In this document: one piece after another, positions 1-8,978 of the stretch
Position numbering within the stretch: position 1 is the stretch's first letter
How the letters are laid out: every line of letters begins with the position of its first letter
Source of the DNA: an uncultured Roseobacter sp.
Lineage (GTDB): Bacteria; Pseudomonadota; Alphaproteobacteria; Rhodobacterales; Rhodobacteraceae
Direction of reading: 5' to 3'
NCBI GenBank assembly: GCA_947488305.1
Contig: CANKZM010000002.1
Span: forward strand, 434,001-498,000
DNA length: 64,000 nt
The notes under the pieces: model-generated
What the model was told of the DNA's origin: nothing
Database searches by the model: none
The model's input: the letters and a program-made list of their open reading frames with translations, nothing else
Made by a program: the position numbers and the translations under genes

Positions 1-10
1 GTCTGATTGT

Positions 11-352
11 TCAGACCTCGCCCTCGCCTGCATTTGGCAGCTCTGTAGCGAGAAACCTTTCAAATGCATCGAGATTAACAGGTTCGAACTGGCCGAAGCC
101 CTGCATCCACACAGAGGCTTCGCGCAAGGCATCGGGTTCGAGTTTGCACCATTTAACGCGCCCGCGCTTTTCCTGGCTGATAAGTCCTGCGGTGGTCAGC
201 ACGCCGAGGTGTTTCGAGATCGCGGCGAGGGACATCTCGAACGGAAACGCAACGTCGGTAACAGCCATGTCGTCTTCCAACAACATGTTCAGTATTTCCC
301 GCCGTGTCGGGTCCGCCAGGGCGGCGAAAACTTGATCCAGATCGCGCTTCAT
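11..352 (-). CDS. ArsR-family transcriptional regulator
   Basis: A 113-residue winged-helix repressor of the ArsR/SmtB fold. It opens with the family-typical stretch around DPTRREILNML, and the recognition helix region SLAAISKHLGVL lies at about residues 41-52. The C-terminal part has no CxC-type metal-binding cysteine pair; the only cysteine is in the wing (VKWCKLEP). It is therefore more likely one of the non-metal ArsR proteins that control a neighbouring enzyme. Its partner would lie left of the window and cannot be seen. The ATG is preceded by a good AGGGGAT ribosome site. The family call is firm; the regulated target is unknown. Confidence 0.88.
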   Translation of the reverse strand: MKRDLDQVFAALADPTRREILNMLLEDDMAVTDVAFPFEMSLAAISKHLGVLTTAGLISQEKRGRVKWCKLEPDALREASVWMQGFGQFEPVNLDAFERFLATELPNAGEGEV

Positions 353-392
353 ATCCCCTGATACCCTCGCAGGCCCAATCAGAAAAGCGGTA

Positions 393-623
393 TCAGCCGC
401 GTGGATGATGCGTGTGCTGCGATGGAAGCTTGTGCCGGGACCATTCCAGATCCGCCTCGGTCAGGCCAATATCACGCGCGAGGTGGTTTCTCAGTGGGGG
501 CAGCTTTTGCAGCCCTGTTCGTCCGTGTTGTTGCGCGTTACGTGCAAAAACCGAAGGTAATTCGAGGGCGCGCAAGCGGAACAAAACCGTGCGCCAAACC
601 CCGGCGTGGGTCGAAATGGCCAT
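393..623 (-). CDS. small DUF1127-like protein
   Basis: A basic protein of about 76 residues. Its C-terminal half contains LPPLRNHLARDIGLTEADLE, which matches the helix-turn pattern of DUF1127 (YjiS-like) proteins. Some alphaproteobacterial members of that family bind RNA or affect phosphate and RNA turnover. The reading frame extends upstream to a GTG at 677. I chose the ATG at 623 because it gives the usual short N-terminus (MAIS...) and has an AAGG ribosome site in front. It is divergent from the LysR gene. Function here is not known. Confidence 0.6.
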   Translation of the reverse strand: MAISTHAGVWRTVLFRLRALELPSVFARNAQQHGRTGLQKLPPLRNHLARDIGLTEADLEWSRHKLPSQHTHHPRG

Positions 624-721
624 GATTAACTGCCTTGTTGTGTGATTTCGATTAAGGTTACCTCCTCTGTTAGACACTATTCAAATGCCAATACTTGACA
701 GCATGTGTGCAGAAAAAGCAC

Positions 722-737
722 GTATACATATGTCCAG
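722..737 (+). promoter_or_regulatory. sequence shared with the 27.6-kb operon promoter
   Basis: GTATACATATGTCCAG overlaps the LysR start codon. It matches 15 of 16 bases of the sequence at 27672-27687. A match of this quality can arise by chance in 64 kb, so only its position beside two promoters makes it noteworthy. Confidence 0.2.
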
Positions 738-1644
738 AAACCTACCGCCCCTGAATGCCCTCCGCGCCTTTGATGCAGCTGGCCGACATCAGAGCTTTAG
801 CCGAGCCGCTGACGAATTATCGGTGAGTCACTCAGCGATCAGCCGCCATGTTCGCGGCTTGGAGGCGCGATTAGGCGTCCAGCTTTTTCGGGATTTGCCG
901 CGAGGCGTCGAGCTCACGACTGCGGGACAAGCCTATCTGGATAGGGTCTTGCCCGCGCTGGACATGATCGCCGAGGCTACCGAAGGGATGGCCGATACCC
1001 CGCATGGCCAGGTCACGGTCAACAGTGAACCCCTTTTCGCCGAACGGTTTATCATCCCGCGCCTGCCCGGGTTCCGAGAGGCATATCCAGATGTCGAGGT
1101 CCGGTTGGAATCTTCGCCTTTGATCGCTGATGTGGAGCGATACGAGGCTGACATCGCGCTGCGCTTTGCACATCGCGGCAAACTCGATGTGCCGGCAGAT
1201 TTGCTGAGTGCGGCGCCGCTATTTCCACATATCTCCCCTGAACTTGCCGCCCGCGCGCACATCACGACCCCTGCTGATCTGTTGGATCTGCCCATGCTGC
1301 GGGACCGTTCAAACAATATATGGAACCAATGGTTTGCCGCGGCAGGTGTGCCGGATGTGCAATTGCCCGAACATGGTTGGCGATTGAAATCACCACTCGC
1401 TTACGAGGCTGCGCTACATGGTTTGGGCGTCTATTTGGGGTCCTCGGAATGTGTCTCCTATGATGTGGCACAGGGGCGTTTACAGCGGTGTTTCGACATC
1501 GGTGTTGTGGATGGGGCGTTCTATCTTGTCTACGGGCGTCGCGGAAATCGCCGGTCAGCGGTCAGACGGTTCCGGGAATGGATTTTGGATGAAACCCGAC
1601 CCTTCAGATCAGAAGGCGCCTCGAAAAATCAACCAAATGGTTGA
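730..1644 (+). CDS. LysR-family regulator, GcvA-like
   Basis: A LysR-type regulator of about 304 residues. The N-terminal winged helix-turn-helix (LPPLNALRAFDAAGRH... ELSVSHSAISRHVRGLE) is of the GcvA subtype, followed by a periplasmic-binding-like effector domain. The frame begins 15 codons earlier at 685, but the ATG at 730 gives the standard GcvA-type start MSRNLPPLNALRAF. GcvA proteins control glycine cleavage or unrelated local genes, so the name alone does not give the target. A 16-bp sequence overlapping this start codon recurs, with one mismatch, upstream of the dimethylglycine-dehydrogenase operon at 27.6 kb. Confidence 0.85.
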   Translation: MSRNLPPLNALRAFDAAGRHQSFSRAADELSVSHSAISRHVRGLEARLGVQLFRDLPRGVELTTAGQAYLDRVLPALDMIAEATEGMADTPHGQVTVNSEPLFAERFIIPRLPGFREAYPDVEVRLESSPLIADVERYEADIALRFAHRGKLDVPADLLSAAPLFPHISPELAARAHITTPADLLDLPMLRDRSNNIWNQWFAAAGVPDVQLPEHGWRLKSPLAYEAALHGLGVYLGSSECVSYDVAQGRLQRCFDIGVVDGAFYLVYGRRGNRRSAVRRFREWILDETRPFRSEGASKNQPNG

Positions 1645-1746
1645 ATAACGCAATTCGGGATTTCTGAGGGAAATGGACGCCGCGACACGGTGACCCACCT
1701 CTTACAGGAGCTCGTAAAACGTATATATTTCAGCAGTTTAAGTTTC

Positions 1747-1763
1747 TCGGGCGCGCCGCCCGA
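1747..1763 (+). other. short perfect hairpin in the atp operon leader
   Basis: TCGGGCG and CGCCCGA form a perfect 7-bp stem with a 3-base loop, 65 bases upstream of the atpI start. No T-run follows, so this is not an intrinsic terminator. It could be a leader structure or nothing. Confidence 0.3.
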
Positions 1764-1828
1764 AGCCGGTTGACTCATGCGGTGCAGCGCCGTAGCAACG
1801 TCCCACACCTGAAAGGGGTATTTCGCGC

Positions 1829-2161
1829 GTGATCGATCCCGACCAAAAGCAGCAGATGGAGCAGCTTGAGGCCAAGATCGCAGCGGCGAAAAAGGCGCAG
1901 GAGCCGGGCCCACGACAGGATGAACACTATAGCCAGGCGCAATTGGCCTGGCGGATGGTGATTGAATTAGTTGCCGGTCTTGGGATCGGCTTCGGCATGG
2001 GATACGGGTTGGATTTCCTCTTTGGAACACTGCCCATTTTCATGGTGATATTTACGATGCTGGGTCTGGCGGCCGGGGTGAAAACGATGCTCCGCTCCGC
2101 CAACGAGATCCAAGAGAAGAAATTGGCCGAAGAGGCCGACAAAAAAGACGAGGGAGCCTGA
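1829..2161 (+). CDS. atpI: F0F1 ATP synthase assembly protein AtpI
   Basis: A 110-residue membrane protein and first gene of the F0 operon. It has a charged N-terminal helix ([19 protein letters not shown]) and two hydrophobic segments at about residues 43-65 and 70-90, rich in Gly ([18 protein letters not shown]). AtpI-type proteins help assemble the c-ring. The start is GTG with AAAGGGG upstream. It is followed after two bases by atpB. The N-terminal extension relative to enterobacterial AtpI is usual for alphaproteobacteria. Confidence 0.9.
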   Translation: MIDPDQKQQMEQLEAKIAAAKKAQEPGPRQDEHYSQAQLAWRMVIELVAGLGIGFGMGYGLDFLFGTLPIFMVIFTMLGLAAGVKTMLRSANEIQEKKLAEEADKKDEGA

Positions 2162-2163
2162 AA

Positions 2164-2910
2164 ATGGCGGACAAAGCAGAAGAAGGCGGTCTGGTATTCC
2201 ACCCGATGGACCAATTCATCATCCAGCCGATCTTTGGCGGTGATGTAACCTGGTACACGCCGACGAATGCAGCGCTTTGGATGGGTCTCTCCATCGTGGC
2301 GATCATCCTTCTGCTGGTAGTCGGCAGTTCGAAACGAGGCATCGTTCCAAGCCGGTCGCAATCGGTCGCTGAACTCGCCTACGGCTTCGTTTACAAGATG
2401 GTCGAGGACATTTGCGGCAAGGATGGGCTGAAGTTTTTCCCCTACATCATGACGCTGTTCATGTTCATCGTCTGCGCCAACTTCCTCGGCCTGATCCCGA
2501 CATCCTTCACCCCGACGTCGCATTTCGCTGTGACAGTTGTGCTGGCATTGGCCGTGTTCCTCACGGTGACTGTCGTAGGGTTCGTCAAAAACGGCGCCGG
2601 CTTCCTGAGCCTTTTCTGGGTGTCGTCCGCGCCGCTACCGCTGCGCCCTGTACTCGCAATCATCGAGCTTATTTCCTACTTCGTACGCCCTGTCAGCCAC
2701 TCCATTCGTTTGGCGGGCAACGTCATGGCTGGCCACGCTGTGATCAAGGTGTTTGCGGGTTTCGCAGCCCTCACACTGGTGAGCCCGGTTGCGATCCTTG
2801 GCATCACTGCCATGTACGGTCTGGAGGTCCTCGTGTCCTTTATTCAGGCCTACGTTTTCACAATTCTGACGTGCGTGTACCTCAAGGACGCACTTCACCC
2901 GCATCACTAA
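2164..2910 (+). CDS. atpB: ATP synthase F0 subunit a
   Basis: The 248-residue proton-channel subunit a of F-type ATP synthase. It has several membrane helices, and the essential arginine sits in [16 protein letters not shown] (about residues 178-193), facing the c-ring carboxylate. The C-terminus [22 protein letters not shown] is typical of the family. It lies between atpI and atpE in the conserved alphaproteobacterial F0 operon, whose F1 genes are encoded elsewhere. Length and motifs are normal. Confidence 0.97.
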   Translation: MADKAEEGGLVFHPMDQFIIQPIFGGDVTWYTPTNAALWMGLSIVAIILLLVVGSSKRGIVPSRSQSVAELAYGFVYKMVEDICGKDGLKFFPYIMTLFMFIVCANFLGLIPTSFTPTSHFAVTVVLALAVFLTVTVVGFVKNGAGFLSLFWVSSAPLPLRPVLAIIELISYFVRPVSHSIRLAGNVMAGHAVIKVFAGFAALTLVSPVAILGITAMYGLEVLVSFIQAYVFTILTCVYLKDALHPHH

Positions 2911-2965
2911 TTCGGACGGAAACGCCCGTTCAAATCTTCAACTTCCAATCGTAAGGAGAATTCAC

Positions 2966-3190
2966 ATGGAAGGCGAACTCGCACACATCGGCGCAGGTCT
3001 GGCAGCTATCGGTTCTGGTGCCGCAGCTATCGGGGTTGGTAACGTTGCTGGTAACTACCTCGCAGGCGCTCTGCGCAACCCATCCGCTGCTGCAAGCCAG
3101 ACAGCAACACTCTTCATCGGCATCGCGTTCGCCGAGGCTCTGGGCATCTTCGCCTTCCTCGTCGCTCTGCTGCTGATGTTCGCTGTTTAA
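2966..3190 (+). CDS. atpE: ATP synthase F0 subunit c
   Basis: A 74-residue hairpin of two membrane helices that forms the rotating c-ring. Helix one is the glycine/alanine-rich [21 protein letters not shown]. Helix two contains the proton-carrying glutamate in [18 protein letters not shown] strong AAGGAGAA ribosome site precedes the ATG, fitting the high stoichiometry needed for the ring. Confidence 0.97.
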   Translation: MEGELAHIGAGLAAIGSGAAAIGVGNVAGNYLAGALRNPSAAASQTATLFIGIAFAEALGIFAFLVALLLMFAV

Positions 3191-3272
3191 ACCTTAAACA
3201 GACGAAGATCCTTACGGTCGGGCGGCGCGGTATTGCGCTGCCCGGTGTAACGGCCCCTTGCAGGAGAGCAAC

Positions 3273-3803
3273 ATGGCAACTGACACACATGGCGCTGACG
3301 CCGCGGCTCAAGCTCCCGGCATGCCGCAGCTGGACTTTTCGACATGGGGTAACCAGATTTTCTGGTTGGTCATCACGCTTGTGGTGATCTACATGATCCT
3401 CTCGAAAGTTGCTTTGCCACGTATTGCTGCGATCCTGGCGGAACGGCAAGGCACCATCACAAACGACATAGCAGCGGCGGAAGACTTCAAGGCGAAAGCT
3501 CAGGAAGCTGAAGCTGCCTATGACAAGGCGCTGGTTGATGCGCGTGCAGAAGCACATCGCATCGTGGCCGAAGCCAAAGCAGATATTCAAAGTGATCTCG
3601 ACACTGCCATCGCGAAGGCGGATGAAGAGATTGCAGCCAAGGCCGCAGAGTCCGAAAAGGCGATTGCCGAAATTCGTGCCGGTGCAACCGAAGCGGTTCA
3701 GCAGGTGGCACAAGACACGGCGCGGGAGATCGTGGCAGCACTGGGCGGGAAAGCAGAAGCGGACGTGATTACCGCAGCTGTCGATACCCGCTTGAAAGGA
3801 TAA
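3273..3803 (+). CDS. atpF2: ATP synthase F0 subunit b'
   Basis: A 176-residue peripheral-stalk subunit b'. It has a short N-terminal tail, one membrane helix ([20 protein letters not shown]) and then a long Ala/Glu/Lys-rich coiled coil. Photosynthetic bacteria and alphaproteobacteria use a b/b' heterodimer rather than two identical b chains, and the second b gene follows directly. The frame can be opened from a TTG at 3258, but an AGGAGAG site lies just before the ATG at 3273, which I take as the start. Confidence 0.93.
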   Translation: MATDTHGADAAAQAPGMPQLDFSTWGNQIFWLVITLVVIYMILSKVALPRIAAILAERQGTITNDIAAAEDFKAKAQEAEAAYDKALVDARAEAHRIVAEAKADIQSDLDTAIAKADEEIAAKAAESEKAIAEIRAGATEAVQQVAQDTAREIVAALGGKAEADVITAAVDTRLKG

Positions 3804-3808
3804 TTCCC

Positions 3809-4378
3809 ATGCGCAGATACACACAGATTTCTACCCTGGGACTGGCACTTTTGGCAGCAAGCCCCGCGTGGGCGGCAAAAGGCCCCTTCTTCTCACTTGG
3901 CAACACGGACTTCGTTGTGCTGCTCGGGCTCATCGTGTTCATCGGTATCCTGGTCTACTTCAAAGTGCCGGGAATGATCGGGAAGATGCTCGATGGCCGC
4001 GCTGAAGGCATTGAAGCGGAGCTGAACGAAGCACGCACCCTGCGCGAAGAAGCCCAGAGCCTTTTGGCAGGCTACGAGCGCAAACAACGCGAAGTTCAGG
4101 AACAGGCGGACCGCATTGTTGAAGCCGCCAAGGAAGAGGCAACCATCGCTGCGGAGCAAGCCCGCGCCGATCTGGAGGTTTCCCTCGCGCGTCGTATGAA
4201 GGCGGCCGAAGATCAGATCGCCAATGCACAAACAGCGGCCATCAAAGAAGTGCGGGATCAGTCCGTAACCATTGCGGTTGCGGCGGCACGCGAAGTCATG
4301 GCCAAGCAAATGACCGCGGCGGCCGGGAACGCGTTGATCGACAACGCCATCTCGGAAGTTGACGCGAAGCTACACTGA
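3809..4378 (+). CDS. atpF: ATP synthase F0 subunit b
   Basis: The 189-residue second stalk subunit. It differs from b' by an N-terminal extension that resembles a signal peptide (LGLALLAASPAWA), followed by a membrane helix (FVVLLGLIVFIGILVYF) and a long coiled coil with many Glu, Gln and Ala. The signal-like extension is common in alphaproteobacterial b subunits. It is the last gene of the operon; an intrinsic terminator starts 24 bases after the stop codon. Confidence 0.95.
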   Translation: MRRYTQISTLGLALLAASPAWAAKGPFFSLGNTDFVVLLGLIVFIGILVYFKVPGMIGKMLDGRAEGIEAELNEARTLREEAQSLLAGYERKQREVQEQADRIVEAAKEEATIAAEQARADLEVSLARRMKAAEDQIANAQTAAIKEVRDQSVTIAVAAAREVMAKQMTAAAGNALIDNAISEVDAKLH

Positions 4379-4401
4379 TCAAAATCTTCTGGTCCAATTG
4401 G

Positions 4402-4428
4402 AAAACCGGCGGCAACGTCGGTTTTTTT
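4402..4428 (+). terminator. intrinsic terminator of the F0 ATP synthase operon
   Basis: AAAACCGGCG pairs with CGTCGGTTTT (one G-U pair) around a GCAA tetraloop of the GNRA type, and the 3' arm runs into seven T residues. It lies directly behind atpF and before the convergent GntR gene. Confidence 0.9.
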
Positions 4429-4431
4429 ATT

Positions 4432-5217
4432 TCACGATGCCGCCGGTGTCCGTGCGCCCCGAACTTGATCCAACCGCTGTTGTGCCACCTCTTCATGCGC
4501 AGCCGCCTTAGCGTCAGAGCGCAGACACGTCTCGACATAGTCAAGATGTTCTTCAACCGCCTTTCTGGCTGCCGAACCATCGCGGATTTGAAGCGCCGCA
4601 TTGATTGCCCGGTGCTGATCCAGCAATAACTGCCGTGTCGTACGTTGTCTGAACATCACCTGCCTGTTGTAGAAGACACCTTCGCGCAACAGTTCGTACA
4701 TTGATCGCATCATATGCAGCATGACCACATTGTGGCTGGCCTCGATTATGGATCGATGGAATTCCGCATCAAGTTGCGCGTCATCTGCCGTGTTGCGCTT
4801 GGCTTGGGCAGCTTCCATCTTGTCGAACACGGCTTGGACGACTTGCAGGTCTGCCTTGGTCGCGTATTGGGCGGCGCGTTCTGCTGCCAATCCTTCCATA
4901 TCTCGCCGAAATGACAGGTAATCATAAACCGCTTCGTCGTGACGGCCAAAAAGCTGAATAAGGGCCGGCGAAAACGCGGAGCCCAGCACATCAGCAATGA
5001 AGATGCCTGCGCCGGGCTTCGTTGAAACCAGTCCAGAGCTTTGCAATACGCCGATCGCGTCCCGCAGAATTGGGCGAGAGACATTGAGACGCTCTGCTAA
5101 TTCACGTTCGGCTGGGAGCCTTTCACCCGGTCGAAGAATACCCCGCAAAATCAGTTCTTCGATCTGACGCACGACCGCGACCGATAGTTTTTCGGAATCA
5201 ATGGGCCGAAATGGCAT
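4432..5217 (-). CDS. GntR-family regulator with FCD ligand domain
   Basis: A 261-residue regulator. Its N-terminal winged helix includes GILRPGERLPAERELAERLNV and SRPILRDAIGVLQSSGLV (about residues 30-70). The all-helical FCD domain carries the acidic and histidine positions usually used for metal or ligand binding (DAEFHRSIIEASHN, DQHRAINAAL, EEHLDYVE). PdhR/LldR/FadR-type members sense small carboxylates. No metabolic gene sits beside it: the neighbours are the ATP synthase operon (convergent) and smc (divergent). A perfect palindrome with TTGGTAA/TTACCAA arms lies just upstream and suggests autoregulation. The true targets are unknown. Confidence 0.85.
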   Translation of the reverse strand: MPFRPIDSEKLSVAVVRQIEELILRGILRPGERLPAERELAERLNVSRPILRDAIGVLQSSGLVSTKPGAGIFIADVLGSAFSPALIQLFGRHDEAVYDYLSFRRDMEGLAAERAAQYATKADLQVVQAVFDKMEAAQAKRNTADDAQLDAEFHRSIIEASHNVVMLHMMRSMYELLREGVFYNRQVMFRQRTTRQLLLDQHRAINAALQIRDGSAARKAVEEHLDYVETCLRSDAKAAAHEEVAQQRLDQVRGARTPAAS

Positions 5218-5229
5218 GACCTTCTCCTA

Positions 5230-5250
5230 TTGGTAAAAAGATATTACCAA
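5230..5250. promoter_or_regulatory. probable GntR operator (perfect inverted repeat)
   Basis: TTGGTAA (5230-5236) and TTACCAA (5244-5250) are perfect 7-bp arms separated by 7 bases, 13 bases upstream of the GntR start. GntR/FCD regulators commonly bind TGGT...ACCA palindromes, although usually with a shorter spacer than here. The position suggests negative autoregulation. Confidence 0.6.
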
Positions 5251-5347
5251 ATGAGCGAAGCATCAACGGCTTATCGCACCGTCTGCTTCGACAAATCGAC
5301 TTTGCCAGATAAATCCAGGCCAAATTCGAAGACCAGGCCAAAGGATA

Positions 5348-5394
5348 GGCCGCAATATATTGTGGATAAGTCCAAGTTGGCCGCATATTGTGGG
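5348..5394 (+). promoter_or_regulatory. direct repeat with a perfect DnaA box upstream of smc
   Basis: GGCCGCAATATATTGTGG (5348-5365) recurs as GGCCGCATATTGTGG (5379-5393), offset by 31 bp, or about three helical turns. The first copy runs into TGTGGATAA (5361-5369), the exact complement of the DnaA consensus TTATCCACA. It lies about 100 bp upstream of smc. DnaA control of this promoter is only an inference. Confidence 0.35.
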
Positions 5395-5465
5395 GGTCTG
5401 AGGTTGACTTTAAAGGTCGATGACCGCCACCCTAGAGTCCTACTGGAATCATGGGACTCTGCCTT

Positions 5466-8400
5466 GTGCGGTTTTCAAAGCTCAGACTAACCGGCTTCAA
5501 AAGCTTCGTTGATCCGACCGATCTGATTATCGCGGACGGTCTGACCGGTGTGGTCGGACCGAATGGTTGCGGCAAGTCAAACCTGTTGGAAGCCTTGCGC
5601 TGGGTGATGGGTGAAAACCGTCCCACTGCGATGCGCGGCGGGGGTATGGAAGATGTCATTTTTGCTGGTGCCGCAACCCGCCCGGCGCGGAATTTCGCGG
5701 AAGTAGCGCTTCATATTGATAATTCCGAGCGTCTGGCGCCTGCGGGCTTCAACGATAGCGATGCCTTGGAAATCGTGCGGCGCATTACCCGCGACATCGG
5801 CAGTGCCTATAAGGTCGGGACCAAGGATGTGCGGGCGCGTGATGTGCAGATGCTATTTGCGGATGCGTCGACCGGTGCCCATTCTCCTGCCTTGGTGCGG
5901 CAAGGCCAGATTGCAGAACTGATCAACGCGAAGCCAAAGAACCGTCGCCGTATTCTCGAAGAGGCAGCGGGTATCTCCGGGCTTTATCAGCGGCGCCACG
6001 AGGCAGAGTTGAAGCTGAAGGGCGCGGAAACCAACCTTGCTCGCGTTGACGATGTGATCGAACAACTCGCAAGCCAGCTCACACAACTGGCACGACAGGC
6101 ACGACAAGCGGCTCGTTACCGCGAAATTGGTGACGAATTGCGCCGCACCGAGGGGATGTTGCTTTATCGTCGCTGGCGCGAGGCCGATGACGCGCGATCC
6201 GTGGCCGAAGAAGCGCTCCGCGCGCGGGTGACCGCGGCAGCACAGGCGGAATCGGCAGTACAGATGGCTGCCAAGTCGCGTTTAGCCAGCGAAGAAGCTT
6301 TGCCACCATTGCGTGAGGAAGAAGCAATTGCCGCCGCCGTCGTCCAACGCCTCGCCGTCCAGCGCGACACTCTGAGCGATCAGGAAGCGCGTGCTCAGGC
6401 ATTGATTGAAACGCTGAGCGGGCGCATCGCGCAATTGGCGCGTGACATCGAGCGGGAAGGCAACCTGAACCGTGACGCGGGCGAAACCATCGAGCGGCTG
6501 GAGTGGGAGGCTGCCGAATTGGCACGGGCCGCCGAGGGGCATGAAGACGCGTTGGCCGAGGCCGCAGAAGCGGCGCGAGAGGCTGCCGCAGTCTTGCAGA
6601 CCCGCGAAGAGGAAATGGCCGAGCAGACCGAAGATGTGGCGCGTCTGGCCGCCCGGCACGGCTCGGCACAACGTTTGCTTGAAGACAGCCTGAAGACGCA
6701 GGGCAACGCAGAAAGAGAAGCGGTCAAAGCACGTGAGGCGGTCGCCAGTTCTCAAGACGCCTTGGCGCGGGCTGGAACCGAATTTGACGCAGCGACCTCG
6801 GCGGAGATGCAGGCCGTCAAGACGGCCGCAGATGCCGACAAGGCACTGATCGAGGCGGATGAAGCGCGCGCGGATACAGCGGCGCGGGAAGCAGAAGCGC
6901 GGGCACAGCGTTCCGAAGCAGATGGTGAACTCAATGCGCTGCGCGCAGAGGTTGGTGCCTTGGCCAAGCTGTTGGAGCGGGATACGGCGGAGGGCGGCCA
7001 GATCCTCGACCGATTGCAGGTTGGACACGGGTTCGAGAAGGCCCTCGGCGCCGCTTTGGCGGACGATTTGCGCGCGCCGGAGGTTGATGCAGACGGACCT
7101 TCCGGTTGGGCGGTGCTGCCGGATTACGACGAAGCGCAGGCCTTGCCGGGCGGTGTCACACCGTTGACGTTGCATGTCTCCGTACCGGATGTGCTGGCGC
7201 GCCGCATGAGCCAGATTGGCCTTGTTGACCCGGATGACGGCACACGACTGCAAGCGCAGCTTAAACCCGGCCAACGGCTTGTTTCGACAGAAGGCGACTT
7301 GTGGCGCTGGGATGGTTTCCGGGCCTGGGCCGAAGATGCGCCCTCCGCTGCAGCATTGCGGCTACAGCAGCTTAACCGCCTTGAAGAGCTCAAACAGGCG
7401 TTGGAGCAAGCCACGCAAAAGGCCGGTGGCGCACGCGCCGCACATGAAGCACTCACGGTGCAACTGACAGAACTCACCCGGGCGGATGCTCTGGCGCGGG
7501 ATGCGCGCAGGGCCGCGGATCGTCAGGTGGCAGAAGCCGGGCGTGCATTGAGCAAGGCCGAAGCCGACCGGAACCTCGCGCAAGGGCGTCTGGAATCTCT
7601 GGGGCTGGCTGTGGCACGTCATGAAGAAGAGGCAATGGCCGCCCGGACAAGGGTCAAGGAGGCGGAACGTGCTCTGGCCGAACTTGGTGATCTGACTGAG
7701 GCACGTGAGAGGGTCGAAGCGATCCGGATGGCTGTCGAAGCCTCGCGGATTACGATGATGTCACGACGGTCGGCCCATGATGAGCTGCGCCGCGAGGGTG
7801 AGGCGCGCACCAAACGCGCGCAAGAAGTCACGAAGGAGACCAGTGGGTGGCGACATCGGTTGGAAACGGCCGAGAAGCGCAGTGCGGAACTGGTCGAGCG
7901 GAAAACGGAAGCGGAGCAGGAACTGGAAACGGCCAGCAACGCACCCGAGGAAATCGCTGCCAAACGCGCCGAACTGGGCGCGGCTATTGATGCTGCCGAA
8001 GCGCGCAAGGCCGAAGCCACTGACGCGCTGTCCAAGGCAGAGGCCGAGTTCCGGGAAGCGACTTTGGCAGAACGAGAGGCAGAGCGGGCCGCATCGGAAG
8101 CCAGAGAAGCCCGGGCGGGCGCAGAAGCGCGCGCAGATGCGGCAAAAGAGACAGTGGCACTGGCGGCGGATCGCATTTCTGACGAGAGCCAATCGACACC
8201 GAGCCAGCTTCTGTCCAGGCTTGAGGTCAATCCGGATGACATGCCGCGCGCGGAAGGGCTCGAAGCAGACGTCAACCGTCTCAAGCGCCAGCGGGATGCC
8301 CTGGGAGCTGTGAACCTGCGCGCAGAGGAAGACGCCAAGGAAGTTCAAACAGAGCACGACACGCTTTTGCAGGAAAAACTCGATCTGGAAGAAGCGATCA

Positions 8401-8921
8401 AAACTTTGCGCGGTGGAATTGCCAGTCTGAACAGGGAGGGGCGCGAACGGCTTCTGACAGCATTTGAACAGGTGAATTCAAACTTCTCCATGCTCTTCAC
8501 CCATCTTTTTGGCGGCGGCGAAGCAAATCTGGTGATGGTTGAAAGCGATGACCCGCTGGAGGCGGGTTTGGAGATCATGTGCCAACCTCCTGGCAAGAAA
8601 CTCTCCACCCTGAGCCTATTGTCGGGTGGGGAGCAAACCCTGACGGCGATGGCGTTGATCTTTGCGGTCTTCCTCGCAAATCCCGCGCCGATCTGCGTGC
8701 TTGATGAGGTTGACGCGCCGCTGGATGATGCCAATGTCACGCGGTTCTGTGACCTGCTGGATGAGATGTGCCGCCAGACCGAAACCCGGTTTCTGATCAT
8801 CACGCACCACGCGGTCACAATGGCGCGAATGGACAGGCTGTTCGGTGTCACCATGGCAGAGCAGGGGGTCAGTCAACTTGTGTCGGTTGATCTCAAAAAA
8901 GCGGAAACGCTTGTCGCCTGA
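5466..8921 (+). CDS. smc: chromosome segregation ATPase SMC
   Basis: A protein of about 1151 residues that compacts and segregates the chromosome, normally as a dimer with ScpA and ScpB. The N-terminal half of the ATPase has the Walker A motif GPNGCGKSN. Two long Glu/Ala/Arg-rich coiled coils flank a hinge near residues 515-620. The C-terminal half has the ABC signature LLSGGEQTL and the Walker B motif VLDEVDAPLDD. I prefer the GTG at 5466 because it gives the conserved start RFSKLRLTGFKSFVDPTD; an ATG lies 15 bases earlier at 5451. scpA and scpB are not in this window. Confidence 0.96.
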   Translation: MRFSKLRLTGFKSFVDPTDLIIADGLTGVVGPNGCGKSNLLEALRWVMGENRPTAMRGGGMEDVIFAGAATRPARNFAEVALHIDNSERLAPAGFNDSDALEIVRRITRDIGSAYKVGTKDVRARDVQMLFADASTGAHSPALVRQGQIAELINAKPKNRRRILEEAAGISGLYQRRHEAELKLKGAETNLARVDDVIEQLASQLTQLARQARQAARYREIGDELRRTEGMLLYRRWREADDARSVAEEALRARVTAAAQAESAVQMAAKSRLASEEALPPLREEEAIAAAVVQRLAVQRDTLSDQEARAQALIETLSGRIAQLARDIEREGNLNRDAGETIERLEWEAAELARAAEGHEDALAEAAEAAREAAAVLQTREEEMAEQTEDVARLAARHGSAQRLLEDSLKTQGNAEREAVKAREAVASSQDALARAGTEFDAATSAEMQAVKTAADADKALIEADEARADTAAREAEARAQRSEADGELNALRAEVGALAKLLERDTAEGGQILDRLQVGHGFEKALGAALADDLRAPEVDADGPSGWAVLPDYDEAQALPGGVTPLTLHVSVPDVLARRMSQIGLVDPDDGTRLQAQLKPGQRLVSTEGDLWRWDGFRAWAEDAPSAAALRLQQLNRLEELKQALEQATQKAGGARAAHEALTVQLTELTRADALARDARRAADRQVAEAGRALSKAEADRNLAQGRLESLGLAVARHEEEAMAARTRVKEAERALAELGDLTEARERVEAIRMAVEASRITMMSRRSAHDELRREGEARTKRAQEVTKETSGWRHRLETAEKRSAELVERKTEAEQELETASNAPEEIAAKRAELGAAIDAAEARKAEATDALSKAEAEFREATLAEREAERAASEAREARAGAEARADAAKETVALAADRISDESQSTPSQLLSRLEVNPDDMPRAEGLEADVNRLKRQRDALGAVNLRAEEDAKEVQTEHDTLLQEKLDLEEAIKTLRGGIASLNREGRERLLTAFEQVNSNFSMLFTHLFGGGEANLVMVESDDPLEAGLEIMCQPPGKKLSTLSLLSGGEQTLTAMALIFAVFLANPAPICVLDEVDAPLDDANVTRFCDLLDEMCRQTETRFLIITHHAVTMARMDRLFGVTMAEQGVSQLVSVDLKKAETLVA

Positions 8922-8978
8922 GCAGGACCGGGTTCGCCCTTCACTCAATTGTGTCGAGACATCGCCAAGAGCTTGGCT

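Noticed and set aside
1629-2523. Long minus-strand frames opposite atpI and atpB
   Set aside because: They are antisense to conserved ATP synthase genes and have no independent support.
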